64,000 bases of DNA from assembly GCF_000711795.1 (NCBI RefSeq), contig NZ_JONH01000001.1, forward strand, positions 62,001 through 126,000. The letters are read 5' to 3'. The stretch's first letter is position 1, and each line of letters starts with the position of its first letter. The translations under genes and the position numbers were made by a program. The notes beneath the pieces are model-generated. The model searched no databases, was not told the DNA's origin, and worked only from the letters and a program-made list of their open reading frames with translations. Shown here one piece after another: positions 47,581 through 57,150 of the stretch. This stretch comes from Vibrio pacinii DSM 19139. Its GTDB lineage: Bacteria > Pseudomonadota > Gammaproteobacteria > Enterobacterales > Vibrionaceae.

Positions 47581-50388
47581 ATGGCCTCTCCTCGATTTTT
47601 AGTCGGTATTGATTTAGGCACAACTAACACCGTTGTGGCGTTTTGTGAAATCACTGACAACCTAGAACACGCACCAGTGTCACTGTTTGATATCGACCAG
47701 TTAATCGGGCCGGGTGAAGTGGTGCGCAAACCGCTTTTACCCTCTTTCCGTTACCATCCCGCTCAAGGACAAGTCTCTGAGTCAGATTTAACTCTGCCGT
47801 GGCAAAACAAGCCCGTCGATGGCGACATTTCACATGTCATGATCGGCGAGTGGGCACGTGAGTTGGGCGCCAAAGTCGAGGGTCGCCAAGTATCGAGTGC
47901 CAAAAGCTGGCTCTCTCATCAAGCGGTTGACCGTCGCTCAGATATTCTGCCTTGGGCGGGCGCCGATGATGCAGACAAAGTCTCCCCTGTGATAGCCAGT
48001 GCGAGTTATTTGAATCACATTCGTCAAGCATGGAACTATCGTCATCCAAGCAACCCTCTCGAGCATCAAGATGTGGTCGTAACGGTGCCCGCCTCGTTTG
48101 ACGAAACGGCGCGAAAACTGACCTTAGAAGCTGCGCAACTGGCGGGGCTCAATCATATCGTTCTTCTCGAAGAACCACAGGCGGTGTGCTACGACTGGTA
48201 TGCTCGTCACCAGAACAGCGCCGCTGAAGAGCTAAAATCATTACCACTTATTTTGGTGTGTGATGTTGGTGGCGGAACAACCGACCTCAGCTTAATTGAA
48301 GCAAAGTATACCGATGATGAGCTTGCTCTGAATCGAATTGGCGTCGGTGAACACTTAATGCTCGGCGGTGATAACCTTGACCTAGCCCTTGCTCATCTTG
48401 CCGAGCAGCGTTTTAGTCACAGTAAAAAGCTCAATGCTGCAAGCTTAACAAAACTTATCCAGCAAACCCGTAAAGCTAAAGAGAACCTGCTTTCAACCCA
48501 CGCCCCGGACGAAGTGAAAATCACGATGCTCGGCAGTGGTTCTAAACTGCTTGGTGGCACAAAAAGTATTGGTTTAACCAAACAAGAAGTACATCAAATC
48601 GCCCTTGATGGTTTCTTCCCTCTGTCGGATTTTACCCATACACCGGATAAGAGACGCAGTGCGGTGGTTGAATTTGGTCTACCTTATGTCGCAGACCCTG
48701 CGGTCAGCAAGCATGTGGCCGAATTCCTCAATCAACATCAACAAGTCTCCTATTCGGCTCTGGCTCAACAAGATACCAGTAAGCCTGCCATCCCTGTCGG
48801 GTTGCTGCTTAATGGTGGGGTATTCAATAGTGAGCTAGTTACCGAGCGCGTAACCCGTCTACTAAGCCATTGGCGCGGTGAACCCGTGACCGTTTTGGAT
48901 AACCCTCACCCTGATTGGTCAGTGGCACTCGGTGCGGTCGCTTTTGGTAAAGCGCGTCGAGGCGCACAACTAAAAATCGGCGGTGGTGTGGCTCGTTCCT
49001 ACTTCTTGCACCTACAAGAAAAGAACAAAATGGGTAAAGCACTCTGCTTGCTGGCCAAAGGCACAGAAGAAGGTCACGAAATCCGCTTAAGTGGTCGCCG
49101 TTTCGCTCTTACGCTCGGTGAACCAGTTCGTTTCAACCTGTTGACGACAACTCATGACACGCTGAGCAACAATACTGCCATTCAAAACGGAGCCATGGTC
49201 GATATCGATGCCGATCTTTTCTCGCCGCTGCCCCCATATATCTCAACTCTTGAAGGGCAAGGTACGGAATTACAAGCCAATCAAAAAGAGCGTGTCGAAG
49301 TACAACTTGCTTGCCAGTTAACCGAGGTGGGCACACTAAAAATGGAGTGTGTTAACGTCGACGATGACAATAAGCGCTGGGCACTGGAATTTGAAGTCCG
49401 TAATCAAAAAGCGGATGAGATTCAACAACAGAACACGCATCCACGTCTTGCTGAATGTAAAGCGCTGATTTCACGCCTTTACAGTGGCAACAAAAAAAGC
49501 GCCGAAGGCAAAGAGATAAAAACGCTCGCAAAAGATCTTGAAAAAATGCTCGGCAAACGGGATGAGTGGGATTTTTCAACCCTACGTCAGATTTTCGATG
49601 CTTTTGCGCTGGGAAGAAAACGCCGACGTCGCTCCGAAGCTCATGAAAAAAACTGGCTACGCTTGGCCGGCTTCTCGTTACGCCCTGGTTTTGGCGATGC
49701 CACCGATTCATGGCGCATCGAACAAGTTTGGGGACTCTACCAGCAAGGGATCCAGTTCAAAAACCATCAAGGTTGGAGCGATTGGTGGGTATTCTGGCGC
49801 CGTATTGCCGGTGGTCTGAATCAAGAGCAGCAAGAGACGATCCTCGCGGATATTGCTAAATATCTGCACCCTGGTGCGATGAAAAATCCACAATCGGCCA
49901 AAGCGGCACAAGAAATGGGTTATGAATCAATGTTGCGTTTAGCCGCCTCTCTTGAGCACCTCGATGTCGAAGATAAAACTCTGCTCGCCTCTTGGTGTTT
50001 AAGTAAAGCCCTCAACCACAATCAATTTGAACAAGCTCATTGGTGGGCGCTGGGCCGATTAGCAGCGCGTACGCCACTTTATGGCAGTCAACACAATGTC
50101 ATTGCTCGTGAACAAGCTGAGCAATGGCTACCGAAGCTACTTGAACAAAACTGGCAAAAAGAGCCGATGATCGCTTTCGCGTCGGTCATGATGTGTCGTA
50201 AAACCGGCGATCGACTGTTTGATATCTCTGATGACTTCCGCCAACAAGTGGTCGATAAACTCAAACAAAGCAAAGTGCCTGAGTCGTGGTTATCTCTTGT
50301 TGAAGAAGTCAAAGAGCTCTCAGCCAGTGAGTCGAAACGTGTCTTTGGTGATGCTTTGCCGAGCGGCTTAACCCTTGTTAACCACTAA
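47581..50388 (+). CDS. Atypical Hsp70-family ATPase with long helical C-terminus, 935 aa
   Basis: Paralogue of the previous gene. Shared motifs are GIDLGTTN (9-16), SSAKSWLSHQAVDRR (105-119), VTVPASFDETARKL, EEPQAVCYDW and DVGGGTTDLS (228-237), with LLNGGVFNS later. After a beta-type domain (to about 610) comes a 320-residue helical region rich in W, K and E (GRKRRRRSEAHEKNWLRL, WSDWWVFWRRIAGGL) that I associate with DUF3731. No EEVD-like tail. Likely works with DUF2760 and the first Hsp70; targets are unknown. Confidence 0.87.
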   Translation: MASPRFLVGIDLGTTNTVVAFCEITDNLEHAPVSLFDIDQLIGPGEVVRKPLLPSFRYHPAQGQVSESDLTLPWQNKPVDGDISHVMIGEWARELGAKVEGRQVSSAKSWLSHQAVDRRSDILPWAGADDADKVSPVIASASYLNHIRQAWNYRHPSNPLEHQDVVVTVPASFDETARKLTLEAAQLAGLNHIVLLEEPQAVCYDWYARHQNSAAEELKSLPLILVCDVGGGTTDLSLIEAKYTDDELALNRIGVGEHLMLGGDNLDLALAHLAEQRFSHSKKLNAASLTKLIQQTRKAKENLLSTHAPDEVKITMLGSGSKLLGGTKSIGLTKQEVHQIALDGFFPLSDFTHTPDKRRSAVVEFGLPYVADPAVSKHVAEFLNQHQQVSYSALAQQDTSKPAIPVGLLLNGGVFNSELVTERVTRLLSHWRGEPVTVLDNPHPDWSVALGAVAFGKARRGAQLKIGGGVARSYFLHLQEKNKMGKALCLLAKGTEEGHEIRLSGRRFALTLGEPVRFNLLTTTHDTLSNNTAIQNGAMVDIDADLFSPLPPYISTLEGQGTELQANQKERVEVQLACQLTEVGTLKMECVNVDDDNKRWALEFEVRNQKADEIQQQNTHPRLAECKALISRLYSGNKKSAEGKEIKTLAKDLEKMLGKRDEWDFSTLRQIFDAFALGRKRRRRSEAHEKNWLRLAGFSLRPGFGDATDSWRIEQVWGLYQQGIQFKNHQGWSDWWVFWRRIAGGLNQEQQETILADIAKYLHPGAMKNPQSAKAAQEMGYESMLRLAASLEHLDVEDKTLLASWCLSKALNHNQFEQAHWWALGRLAARTPLYGSQHNVIAREQAEQWLPKLLEQNWQKEPMIAFASVMMCRKTGDRLFDISDDFRQQVVDKLKQSKVPESWLSLVEEVKELSASESKRVFGDALPSGLTLVNH

Positions 50389-50411
50389 CTGCAGGCTAAA
50401 TAAAATGGTAC

Positions 50412-50440
50412 AAAGGCGCACTGAGTTGAGCGCCTTTTTA
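50412..50440 (+). terminator. Terminator after the second Hsp70 gene
   Basis: Arms aaaggcgc (50412-50419) and gcgccttt (50430-50437) with a 10-base loop and T-run. It also separates the cassette from the leftward vopD end. Confidence 0.8.
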
Positions 50441-50471
50441 TTGTTGAAACTGTTTAAAATATTGAAACGGG

Positions 50472-51479
50472 TTAAACTGCCGATCCCGACGCGCGCCACG
50501 CTTGGTTTTCGCTATCCGAAATAGCGCGAAACAACTCTCGTAGCTCTTTTAACAAGCTGTCTTGAAAGCCGAGATTTTCATCCGCTTTCTGTTTTGCGGC
50601 CTGCGCTCGAGCGGCAAGGATTTCATCTTCTTTGCCACGAGCCTGAGCTTTGGTCTGTTCAACATTAGATGCCGCATTAGACATCTGACTTAAAGCTTGC
50701 AGTACGGCATTGTTAGCTTGGTTTTTTGCCATCCGATGCTCAAACTTACGACTATTTACTTGCCGCTTTGACAGCATATCAGCAATATTATCTTGCCCTG
50801 TATTATGCAATTTCACTAACTGTTCTTTTTGCGCAGCAGACAAGTTTTTTGATTTCAACATTTGTTCTACTTGCTCAAGACCCGCTTTCTGCGGTTTCAA
50901 CGCATGGTTGTCCGCAACTTGTGCTTTTATCTTACCCACCGCTTTAACATTACCACCCCCCCCCGTAGCAGCAGTCGCACCTGCCAATACGCCTGAGACA
51001 ACCGCTGTCGCTAACAGTGCGTTAGCAGCATTTTTCATTTCATTCGCTTGATATTGCAAGCTTGCCACATTGGCTTCTACAGCAATCTCACGCTGTAGCG
51101 TTTGTTGGTTACGACTCAGCTTTGATACTTGATAAAGCAAAGACAACAAACTGAGCACTTGCGAAACCGATTCAGACACAGACTTCACCATTGGTTGCCC
51201 TTTTATTGTTTTATCTAGGGTTTGCGTTAGTAAGTTCAGCGTTGGTGCCACTGCATCCACCAGCTTCTCCGCAACTTTACCCTGGTGACTGGTGGCAAGT
51301 GTTTTAGGCACATCAAGTTGTACGCAAGCAGAAAGGGGGGCCGAATTGTTACTGGTACCCTTTACCGCGCTCGCTTCGGTTTTGGTTGCAGCTTGCTGCG
51401 CTTTAACCGTTATTTTTACCTCTTGGCCTAAAGCGTATATATTCGCCGTACTTTTTGTATTGCTAATTAAATCTACCAT
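50472..51479 (-). CDS. vopD: T3SS minor translocator, YopD/PopD homologue (SctB)
   Basis: 335 residues. One hydrophobic segment (about 152-172, LLATAVVSGVLAGATAATGG) and a long amphipathic helical C-terminus fit the single-pass translocon subunit that inserts in the host membrane with VopB. AAGGAG lies 7 bases before the ATG. A nine-base G run (coding strand; C run at 50956-50964) encodes Gly-Gly-Gly directly after the TM, where slippage would cut off the C-terminal half. Last gene of the leftward T3SS unit. Confidence 0.87.
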   Translation of the reverse strand: MVDLISNTKSTANIYALGQEVKITVKAQQAATKTEASAVKGTSNNSAPLSACVQLDVPKTLATSHQGKVAEKLVDAVAPTLNLLTQTLDKTIKGQPMVKSVSESVSQVLSLLSLLYQVSKLSRNQQTLQREIAVEANVASLQYQANEMKNAANALLATAVVSGVLAGATAATGGGGNVKAVGKIKAQVADNHALKPQKAGLEQVEQMLKSKNLSAAQKEQLVKLHNTGQDNIADMLSKRQVNSRKFEHRMAKNQANNAVLQALSQMSNAASNVEQTKAQARGKEDEILAARAQAAKQKADENLGFQDSLLKELRELFRAISDSENQAWRASGSAV

Positions 51480-51489
51480 CTTCGACTCC

Positions 51490-52707
51490 TTATACTGTGG
51501 CGGGGCGGTTTAACACTATTTTCATCGATTCGCTCTTGGACTCAATCATTTGCATAATCATCGTCATGACTTCCTGAAAACCTTGCATGATTTTCTCAAT
51601 TTCTGTTTTTAGCTTGTCGATCACCGCCTGGCTTAATGTCATCTCCGCGCGCATTTCTATAAGTTCAGATTGAATATTGGCAACATCAGCTTGATGGCTA
51701 GCATGCAGGCTATCTGTCGAGCCTTTTCCCACATTAACTGTAAGATCGACGGTTTCAGCGCCATATCGAACTCCTTTCGTCACCGTTGAAGCCGCCTCGG
51801 AACCCATGTCGGCAACTTTTGCCATATTCGTTGCCACCTTGGTGGCCATTTCACAGACTTTTTCAGCAACTTTTGTGGCACTCTTAGCCGCCAGTTTGGC
51901 GATACCGCCTGCAGCGGCACCGCCAAAAGTAACAACAGCGCCAATAACGGCGACAGCAATGTCTAACGCCAAGACGACTTTATTTAGCGCATCAACATTG
52001 ATGCCTGCTTGTTTTAAAGCATCTTGTACCTCGGGCTCTTGCAGTGTCATGCTAACGACCCCCATCACACCACCGGCAATCATTAGTGCTCCTGCGGCAG
52101 CACCAACTCCCGTTGCGACCATAATCGCCCCGACGACAACGGAAACCACGGCACTAATCCAACCGAAGATCTTGGCAGCTAAACCCGACTTTTTCGCCTC
52201 TTGTGTGACTTTTTGAGACTCTTCAATCTTGTGTTGATTGTGGTTCATCTCTTGTTTGTGGTTTGCTTTTGTAACCTCGATCTCCTTGAGCTTCAGACTC
52301 GTCTGCGCCGTTTTGAGATTATCAATGATTGCCGCGAGCTCAACTTCAAAATCATCCACTGAACCTGCAACAATCTTAACCGCCAAAGCGCCTGTTTGAG
52401 CAGCGCTGGCATCAAGGGTATTCGCCATGGCATCAACCATTTTTTGTAGCTGTGCCATGTCCTTGATAGTCAACTCGTTAACTTTCTCATTCATCGCCGC
52501 ATTAGGGACATCCAACTGAACTGGAAAGTTGACGAGATTAAGCGGCTCACAGGGTTGATTGTTAACGTTTCTAACCACAACAGCAGACTGCACAGCTTGG
52601 TAAGGCTGAGTCTTATCTAGCCTTCTTTTCTGTGCTGCTTTCTCGGTTTTCTCAGCACCAGAGACGTATGTCTGGCTGTGAGCGCGGTCAAGTACAATAG
52701 AACTCAT
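51490..52707 (-). CDS. vopB: T3SS major translocator, YopB/PopB homologue (SctE)
   Basis: 405 residues with two hydrophobic hairpin segments (about 178-220 containing ISAVVSVVVGAIMVATGVGA, and about 245-270) flanked by coiled-coil regions, as in YopB. It forms the pore with VopD. The start lies 3 bp after the vcrH stop. SctE needs the chaperone VcrH, encoded next to it. Confidence 0.88.
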   Translation of the reverse strand: MSSIVLDRAHSQTYVSGAEKTEKAAQKRRLDKTQPYQAVQSAVVVRNVNNQPCEPLNLVNFPVQLDVPNAAMNEKVNELTIKDMAQLQKMVDAMANTLDASAAQTGALAVKIVAGSVDDFEVELAAIIDNLKTAQTSLKLKEIEVTKANHKQEMNHNQHKIEESQKVTQEAKKSGLAAKIFGWISAVVSVVVGAIMVATGVGAAAGALMIAGGVMGVVSMTLQEPEVQDALKQAGINVDALNKVVLALDIAVAVIGAVVTFGGAAAGGIAKLAAKSATKVAEKVCEMATKVATNMAKVADMGSEAASTVTKGVRYGAETVDLTVNVGKGSTDSLHASHQADVANIQSELIEMRAEMTLSQAVIDKLKTEIEKIMQGFQEVMTMIMQMIESKSESMKIVLNRPATV

Positions 52708-52710
52708 TGC

Positions 52711-53202
52711 CTAGTTACTCCTTTTCTTTTTTAGCGCTTTTAACATGATGTCTGCGCGTTTATGCAAATCTGCATAGTTTGATTGCCCGGCTGACACCTC
52801 CTTTGCTCTGTAGAACCCACTTTCCGCTTCGATGAATTGCTCAAGCTTCAAATGACACTGCGCCGAATGGAAAGGAGGACGAGGATCGTTGATATCCATC
52901 AGTGCCGCGTAGCTATAGGCATCAATTGCCTGCAGATACTCACCTAACTCTTGACGAGCCGCGCCTAAGCCGATGAAAAATCGAGCTTGATAGTGATCGA
53001 GCATACTCAATAGCTGAAAGACTTGGGCAGCTTGTTCAACTTTACCGGACTGAAAAACGTTATAACCGACTGCATAGATATGCTCGATGGTGTCTGTTGA
53101 CACATCGTGAAGCATTTTTATCGTGCCACCCTGTTCCAGAAATGACATTAGCTCCTCAGCTTGACTGTGAGATGGTTCGATCGAGACGTTTTCATTACTC
53201 AT
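52711..53202 (-). CDS. vcrH: T3SS class II translocator chaperone, SycD/LcrH homologue
   Basis: 163 residues with three TPR repeats: IYAVGYNVFQSGKVEQAAQVFQLLSMLDHYQARFFIGLGAARQELGEYLQAIDAYSYAALMD is shown as positions about 46-110, followed by a third repeat to about 145. In Yersinia and Pseudomonas, LcrH/PcrH keep YopB/YopD-type translocators soluble. RBS AAGGA 7-8 bases before the ATG. Confidence 0.9.
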   Translation of the reverse strand: MSNENVSIEPSHSQAEELMSFLEQGGTIKMLHDVSTDTIEHIYAVGYNVFQSGKVEQAAQVFQLLSMLDHYQARFFIGLGAARQELGEYLQAIDAYSYAALMDINDPRPPFHSAQCHLKLEQFIEAESGFYRAKEVSAGQSNYADLHKRADIMLKALKKKRSN

Positions 53203-53213
53203 GGAGAGTATCC

Positions 53214-53948
53214 TTAAAAGGCGCGTAGGATTTGTTCTAAAATGCTGTGATATTTCTGCACAAACTTGTTCATCGCCTCAACGGTCGCATTGAGCTGCGA
53301 GCTTGTGTCGTTCAATTCAGTGACTTTAAGCTGCACATCATCATTAAGCAGTTTGGATTTATCACTAATGGATGTTGAAAAATCACTTAGGTTCTTCACC
53401 TCTTTAGTATTTTGATAAGAGGTTTTATTGACGCTGATACCCTGCTGAATTAGGAAGTCTTTATGATTACTAATATTATGATCCAACAGATACTGATACT
53501 CTGGAGACTGTTTAAAAGTGGCCTCATCTTGATAATTAAAATCTGCATAGCTAAAACCTTCATTCTGTGGTGTATAGGTTTGAGATTCTTGATTGCTGTC
53601 CGTGTTACTTAACTTAGAATGGATGTTGGACTGCACCACCGCGTAAATTTTGAGTTGCGTTGTGAGTGCTTGCAGCTCCTGTTTCTGCAATTCACGTTTT
53701 TCTATGCGATCCAGGCGGCGCTCATTCAGTGCAAGCAGCACCTTATCGTCAAGTTGAGAGGTTGAATGAGGGGCGGTACTTTTACGCACTTGGCGATCTT
53801 CTAACTGCGCGGCTCGCTCAATGGCAAAAGCAGGGTTCAGTGCCAGTTGGCTTTGATTAAATGTGGTTGGCTGACAATCTTGCATCGTACTCTGAGCATA
53901 ATGAGTCGTAGTCGTCGTTTGATTACTTGTATTAGTCATCTCTATCAT
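53214..53948 (-). CDS. vcrV: Shortened LcrV/PcrV-type needle tip protein
   Basis: 244 residues. The central LKIYAVVQSNI segment and the C-terminal SDKSKLLNDDV...MNKFVQKYHSILEQIL region match LcrV (LKIYSVIQAEI and SDKSRPLNDLV...LNRFIQKYDSVMQRLL), so the tip coiled coil is present. The N-terminal LcrV globular domain is missing and replaced by about 70 residues rich in Gln, Thr and Ser. LcrV has 326 residues, and as I recall V. parahaemolyticus VcrV about 600. The start chosen is ATG 53948 with AGAGG 7-8 bases upstream; TTG 53954 is in frame but lies over that site. It should cap the needle and help insert VopB/VopD. Confidence 0.83.
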   Translation of the reverse strand: MIEMTNTSNQTTTTTHYAQSTMQDCQPTTFNQSQLALNPAFAIERAAQLEDRQVRKSTAPHSTSQLDDKVLLALNERRLDRIEKRELQKQELQALTTQLKIYAVVQSNIHSKLSNTDSNQESQTYTPQNEGFSYADFNYQDEATFKQSPEYQYLLDHNISNHKDFLIQQGISVNKTSYQNTKEVKNLSDFSTSISDKSKLLNDDVQLKVTELNDTSSQLNATVEAMNKFVQKYHSILEQILRAF

Positions 53949-53958
53949 TTGCAAACCT

Positions 53959-54183
53959 CTAAATCACTATGCCACGCATTAATATTGGCCGTTTGTATCG
54001 CTGACTTTTCTTTTCCGATCTCTTACTTTGCGAGTGATGCGCCCGGTCAAGCAACATCGTATTACCTACGACTGAATCAACACCTAGCTCACCAAGTAAT
54101 GGCTTGAACCTATCATGTTTGTCATCCGCATTTCGAATCGCCGCTTCTGCAAGTTCGATCGTTTCAGTAAAAGGAGATTTCAT
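53959..54183 (-). CDS. vcrG: T3SS tip-protein chaperone, LcrG homologue
   Basis: 74 residues from ATG 54183. ETIELAEAAI and the C-terminal KRPILMRGIVI match LcrG (KQAELAI and RKPTMMRGQII). LcrG binds LcrV in the cytosol and helps keep secretion off before contact. In-frame starts at 54195 and GTG 54210 would add residues not found in LcrG. The stop is 10 bp before vcrV. Confidence 0.84.
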   Translation of the reverse strand: MKSPFTETIELAEAAIRNADDKHDRFKPLLGELGVDSVVGNTMLLDRAHHSQSKRSEKKSQRYKRPILMRGIVI

Positions 54184-54193
54184 TGTGATACCC

Positions 54194-54253
54194 ATAATAA
54201 ATGCGTTCACTGAACTCTCTCTGTCAGTAAACGTCGAGTCTTTTTATTTTTTT
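54194..54253 (-). promoter_or_regulatory. ExsA-type promoter candidate before vcrG
   Basis: Read on the minus strand: an interrupted A-run (54253-54241), GAC (54235-54233), six bases, CTGACA (54227-54222), 22-bp spacer, TATTAT (54199-54194). The layout matches the vopN candidate. The -10 is only about 10 bp before ATG 54183, which would leave almost no leader, so this one is weaker. Confidence 0.35.
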
Positions 54254-54298
54254 CGATTGCTCAATGACTTAAAACTCGCAGGTCGAAACGCGTGGCCA

Positions 54299-56416
54299 TC
54301 ACATCACTACTCTGCCAAGCGGTTGAATATTAATTTGCTGAGTTAGCTCTTGGAAAGACAACACCGGAAGCTCGTAATATTCCGACTCAAGCAACTTTCT
54401 GACATAGCGACGCACATCCATAGATACAACTAACACGGGTTTATTTGGCATACGGTTAAGGTCACCAATCGTCTGTTTTACGTCGTTAATAAATTGCTGA
54501 GTCACCGCAGGATCAAGCGCCAAATAGCTTCCTGCAGAGGTCTGTCTAATGCCGTTACGAATGGTGTCTTCTACACTCTGATCAAGTAGGTAGGCGGGGA
54601 GCATGTTTTGTCCGTTAGCGTATTTATAACAAATGTAACGCTTCAAGCTAGAGCGGACATACTCGGTAAGTTGGACAACGTCTTTTTCCTTATGGCCCCA
54701 CTCGACCATTGCTTCTAAGATCATGCGCAGGTTACGAATGGAGATATCTTCACTGACTAAACGCTGTAGAATCTCTGTCATTTTTTGTAGCGGAATAATG
54801 CGCTGTGCTTCTTTGACCAACTCACTAAAGCCGCCTTCCATCTGTTCAAGCAGATAACGAGTTTCTTGAATACCGATAAAGTCTTGCGCGTAATCTTTTA
54901 GCACATGTGACAAATGGTAAGTCAAAATTCTATCGGATGTGAAGAAACCAACGTGACTTGTCTCTAACTGGTCTAAATAACGCTTTGATACCCATACACT
55001 GCTGATCCCCGGAAGAAAATCATCCCCTTGTTCAAACGGAATACTTAGCAGGTCAAGCTGTTCATTATCCTCTATCACGAGCAGTTTCTGTTGTTCAATT
55101 CGACCGCGTGCTACTGGTACTTCCTGCAGTTGAATCAAATACTCATTGTTATTCATTTGATCATTAAAACGCAGGTGTATCCCAGGGAATGGCACACCAA
55201 GATCTAAGTAAAGTGCGCGTCTTATTCGGACAAGTTCATCGTTTAGCGCCACCGCTTCAAGGCTCGCTTGTAAGCTTGAATCGAGTTCGATCAAAAGAGG
55301 GACTGTCATGGCAAATTCTTCTTGCTCAATCAGCTTAGCTTTATTGACCCGCGTTGATGTCGGCAGGTTCAACTTAGCGGCAGGTAAGCCAGCGCCTTGA
55401 GCAACAAAGGTAGAAAGATCAGAGGTCTCAGCTTGGTTGTGTTTTGTTTGTCGATAGGTAAGGAACACCCCTCCACCACCAACCACCGTCGCTAACACCA
55501 AGAAAGTAATTTTCGGGAATCCAGGGATTAATGCAAATAAGATCAGCAATACACCACTAATTAATAGCGCCCTTGGCTGAGCAGTTACTTGGCCACCAAT
55601 ATCGGTTCCTAAATCCGAAGCGTTATCATGGCAGACTCGAGTCACGATAATGCCTGCCGTCATGGCGATAAATAGCGCTGGTATCTGCGACACCAAACCA
55701 TCGCCAACGGTCAAAATAGCAAACAGTTCTAGCGCTTCAGCCCCACTCATACCCTTTTGAGTGATGCCGATTGTCACACCACCAAGAAGGTTGACGACGA
55801 TGATCACTAAACCTGCGATAGCGTCTCCTTTGACGAACTTCATGGCACCGTCCATCGAACCGTACATCTGACTTTCTCTTTCGATCAGCGAACGCCGATA
55901 CCTTGCCTCGTTGACATCAATCACCCCTGCCCGCATATCGCCATCGATACTCATCTGTTTACCTGGCATTGCGTCAAGCGAGAACCTGGCACTCACTTCA
56001 GCGACGCGCTCAGAGCCTTTGGTAATGACCATAAACTGGACAATGGTAATGATAAGGAAAACCACAATACCAACGACTAAATTGCCGCCAACCACAAAAT
56101 TACCAAAGGTATATACGATTTCTCCAGCATCACTTTGAAGAAGAATCAAACGTGTTGTAGTTATCGATAACGACAAGCGAAACAAGGTCGTAATCAAGAG
56201 AACAGCGGGGAAAGCCGAGAATTCGAGTGGCGTCGTAATATAGATCGATAACATCAGTAGCACGATCGCAATGCTTATATTTGTGCCAATCAGCACATCG
56301 ACAAGCGCCGTAGGCAATGGCAAGATCATCATAAACACAATGGCTAGCAACATCACTGCAAGCATAATGTCTTTACGTTCACCCACCTTATTTAATACAT
56401 CAATGAGTTTATTCAT
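54299..56416 (-). CDS. vcrD: T3SS export gate protein SctV, LcrD homologue
   Basis: 705 residues, FHIPEP family. The N-terminal half holds seven to eight TM helices; the conserved loop has [16 protein letters not shown] and [20 protein letters not shown]. The C-terminal half (about 350-705) is the cytosolic nonamer ring. It receives substrates from the ATPase and gatekeeper. Start overlaps vscY by 8 bp. An lcrR/pcrR homologue, usual downstream, is missing: only 88-115 bp separate this gene from vcrG. Confidence 0.94.
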   Translation of the reverse strand: MNKLIDVLNKVGERKDIMLAVMLLAIVFMMILPLPTALVDVLIGTNISIAIVLLMLSIYITTPLEFSAFPAVLLITTLFRLSLSITTTRLILLQSDAGEIVYTFGNFVVGGNLVVGIVVFLIITIVQFMVITKGSERVAEVSARFSLDAMPGKQMSIDGDMRAGVIDVNEARYRRSLIERESQMYGSMDGAMKFVKGDAIAGLVIIVVNLLGGVTIGITQKGMSGAEALELFAILTVGDGLVSQIPALFIAMTAGIIVTRVCHDNASDLGTDIGGQVTAQPRALLISGVLLILFALIPGFPKITFLVLATVVGGGGVFLTYRQTKHNQAETSDLSTFVAQGAGLPAAKLNLPTSTRVNKAKLIEQEEFAMTVPLLIELDSSLQASLEAVALNDELVRIRRALYLDLGVPFPGIHLRFNDQMNNNEYLIQLQEVPVARGRIEQQKLLVIEDNEQLDLLSIPFEQGDDFLPGISSVWVSKRYLDQLETSHVGFFTSDRILTYHLSHVLKDYAQDFIGIQETRYLLEQMEGGFSELVKEAQRIIPLQKMTEILQRLVSEDISIRNLRMILEAMVEWGHKEKDVVQLTEYVRSSLKRYICYKYANGQNMLPAYLLDQSVEDTIRNGIRQTSAGSYLALDPAVTQQFINDVKQTIGDLNRMPNKPVLVVSMDVRRYVRKLLESEYYELPVLSFQELTQQINIQPLGRVVM

Positions 56417-56750
56417 TCGCTTGACTGCTAAGTGATCTAACGTAGCGCCTGTGTGCTTGACGCGCCTCCTCTTGACGGCTTTGTTTCCATCGCGCTTGGC
56501 TTATGCACAACCATAGCCCGGATTCATACTCTTGTGGCTGTAACTGCAATAACTCTTCGCACAACAAAATAGAGCGTGCAAAACACCCTACTTGCAAGCA
56601 CGCAACCGCTAATAATCTTTTTGCTTCACAGCAATGGGGGCGAACGTCAACCACCACATTAAGCAGCGATATTGCTCTATCAGGCTGCTGGTATTGCACT
56701 TGTAAAGCGGCGTGGACCAGCAGAAATTCAACGTCTTGATTGCTTAGCAT
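56409..56750 (-). CDS. vscY: T3SS chaperone YscY homologue
   Basis: 113 residues with TPR-like helices; [28 protein letters not shown] parallels YscY (QEFLLLNGWLQLQCGHAERACILL). It binds YscX and SctV. The start chosen is ATG 56750, with GAGG 9 bases upstream and 4 bases after the vscX stop; TTG 56765 is possible. Confidence 0.82.
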   Translation of the reverse strand: MLSNQDVEFLLVHAALQVQYQQPDRAISLLNVVVDVRPHCCEAKRLLAVACLQVGCFARSILLCEELLQLQPQEYESGLWLCISQARWKQSRQEEARQAHRRYVRSLSSQANE

Positions 56751-56754
56751 CGCA

Positions 56755-57150
56755 CTAAACCTCAATCAGTAAGTGAAGCGCCATGGTCAGATGATTTTGT
56801 TCTAACTGGCTAGCCTCTAGAGTGGTTGTGGCTGAAATGATCGATGGAGAGTGATATTGGCAAGTTAAGTTCTTGAGCTTGTGTAAGGTATCCTCAAACT
56901 GCTGACGGTATTTTTCTGGCCTCAAGAGTTCCAGCTGTGAAAGCTTGGGAGTAGCAAGCCCTAATAAGTGCTGTTCTGAAAGACGAAGTTGATACAAACG
57001 CGGTAAATGCGTCGCCACCGCTTGGCCGGCTGGAGGCAGTTGAAAACGTTGTGGCAAGCTATGTTGCAACTCGCCGCTACCGAGATAACCTGAGGCCTCG
57101 ATACCTACATTTAACGCACCTACATTATTTAATGAGCTTATCTTATTCAC
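56755..57150 (-). CDS. vscX: T3SS early substrate YscX homologue
   Basis: 131 residues. LPQRFQLPPAGQAVATHLPRLYQL parallels YscX LPERYALPPDGHPVEPHLERLYPT. It is exported early and needed for needle assembly together with VscY and VcrD. The GTG start at 57150 shares its G with the sycN stop. Confidence 0.82.
   Translation of the reverse strand: MNKISSLNNVGALNVGIEASGYLGSGELQHSLPQRFQLPPAGQAVATHLPRLYQLRLSEQHLLGLATPKLSQLELLRPEKYRQQFEDTLHKLKNLTCQYHSPSIISATTTLEASQLEQNHLTMALHLLIEV

Noticed and set aside
51806..52216. 136-codon plus-strand ORF inside vopB
   Set aside because: Antisense to the Ala/Gly-rich membrane region of VopB; Thr/Ala/Pro-rich and without family features.
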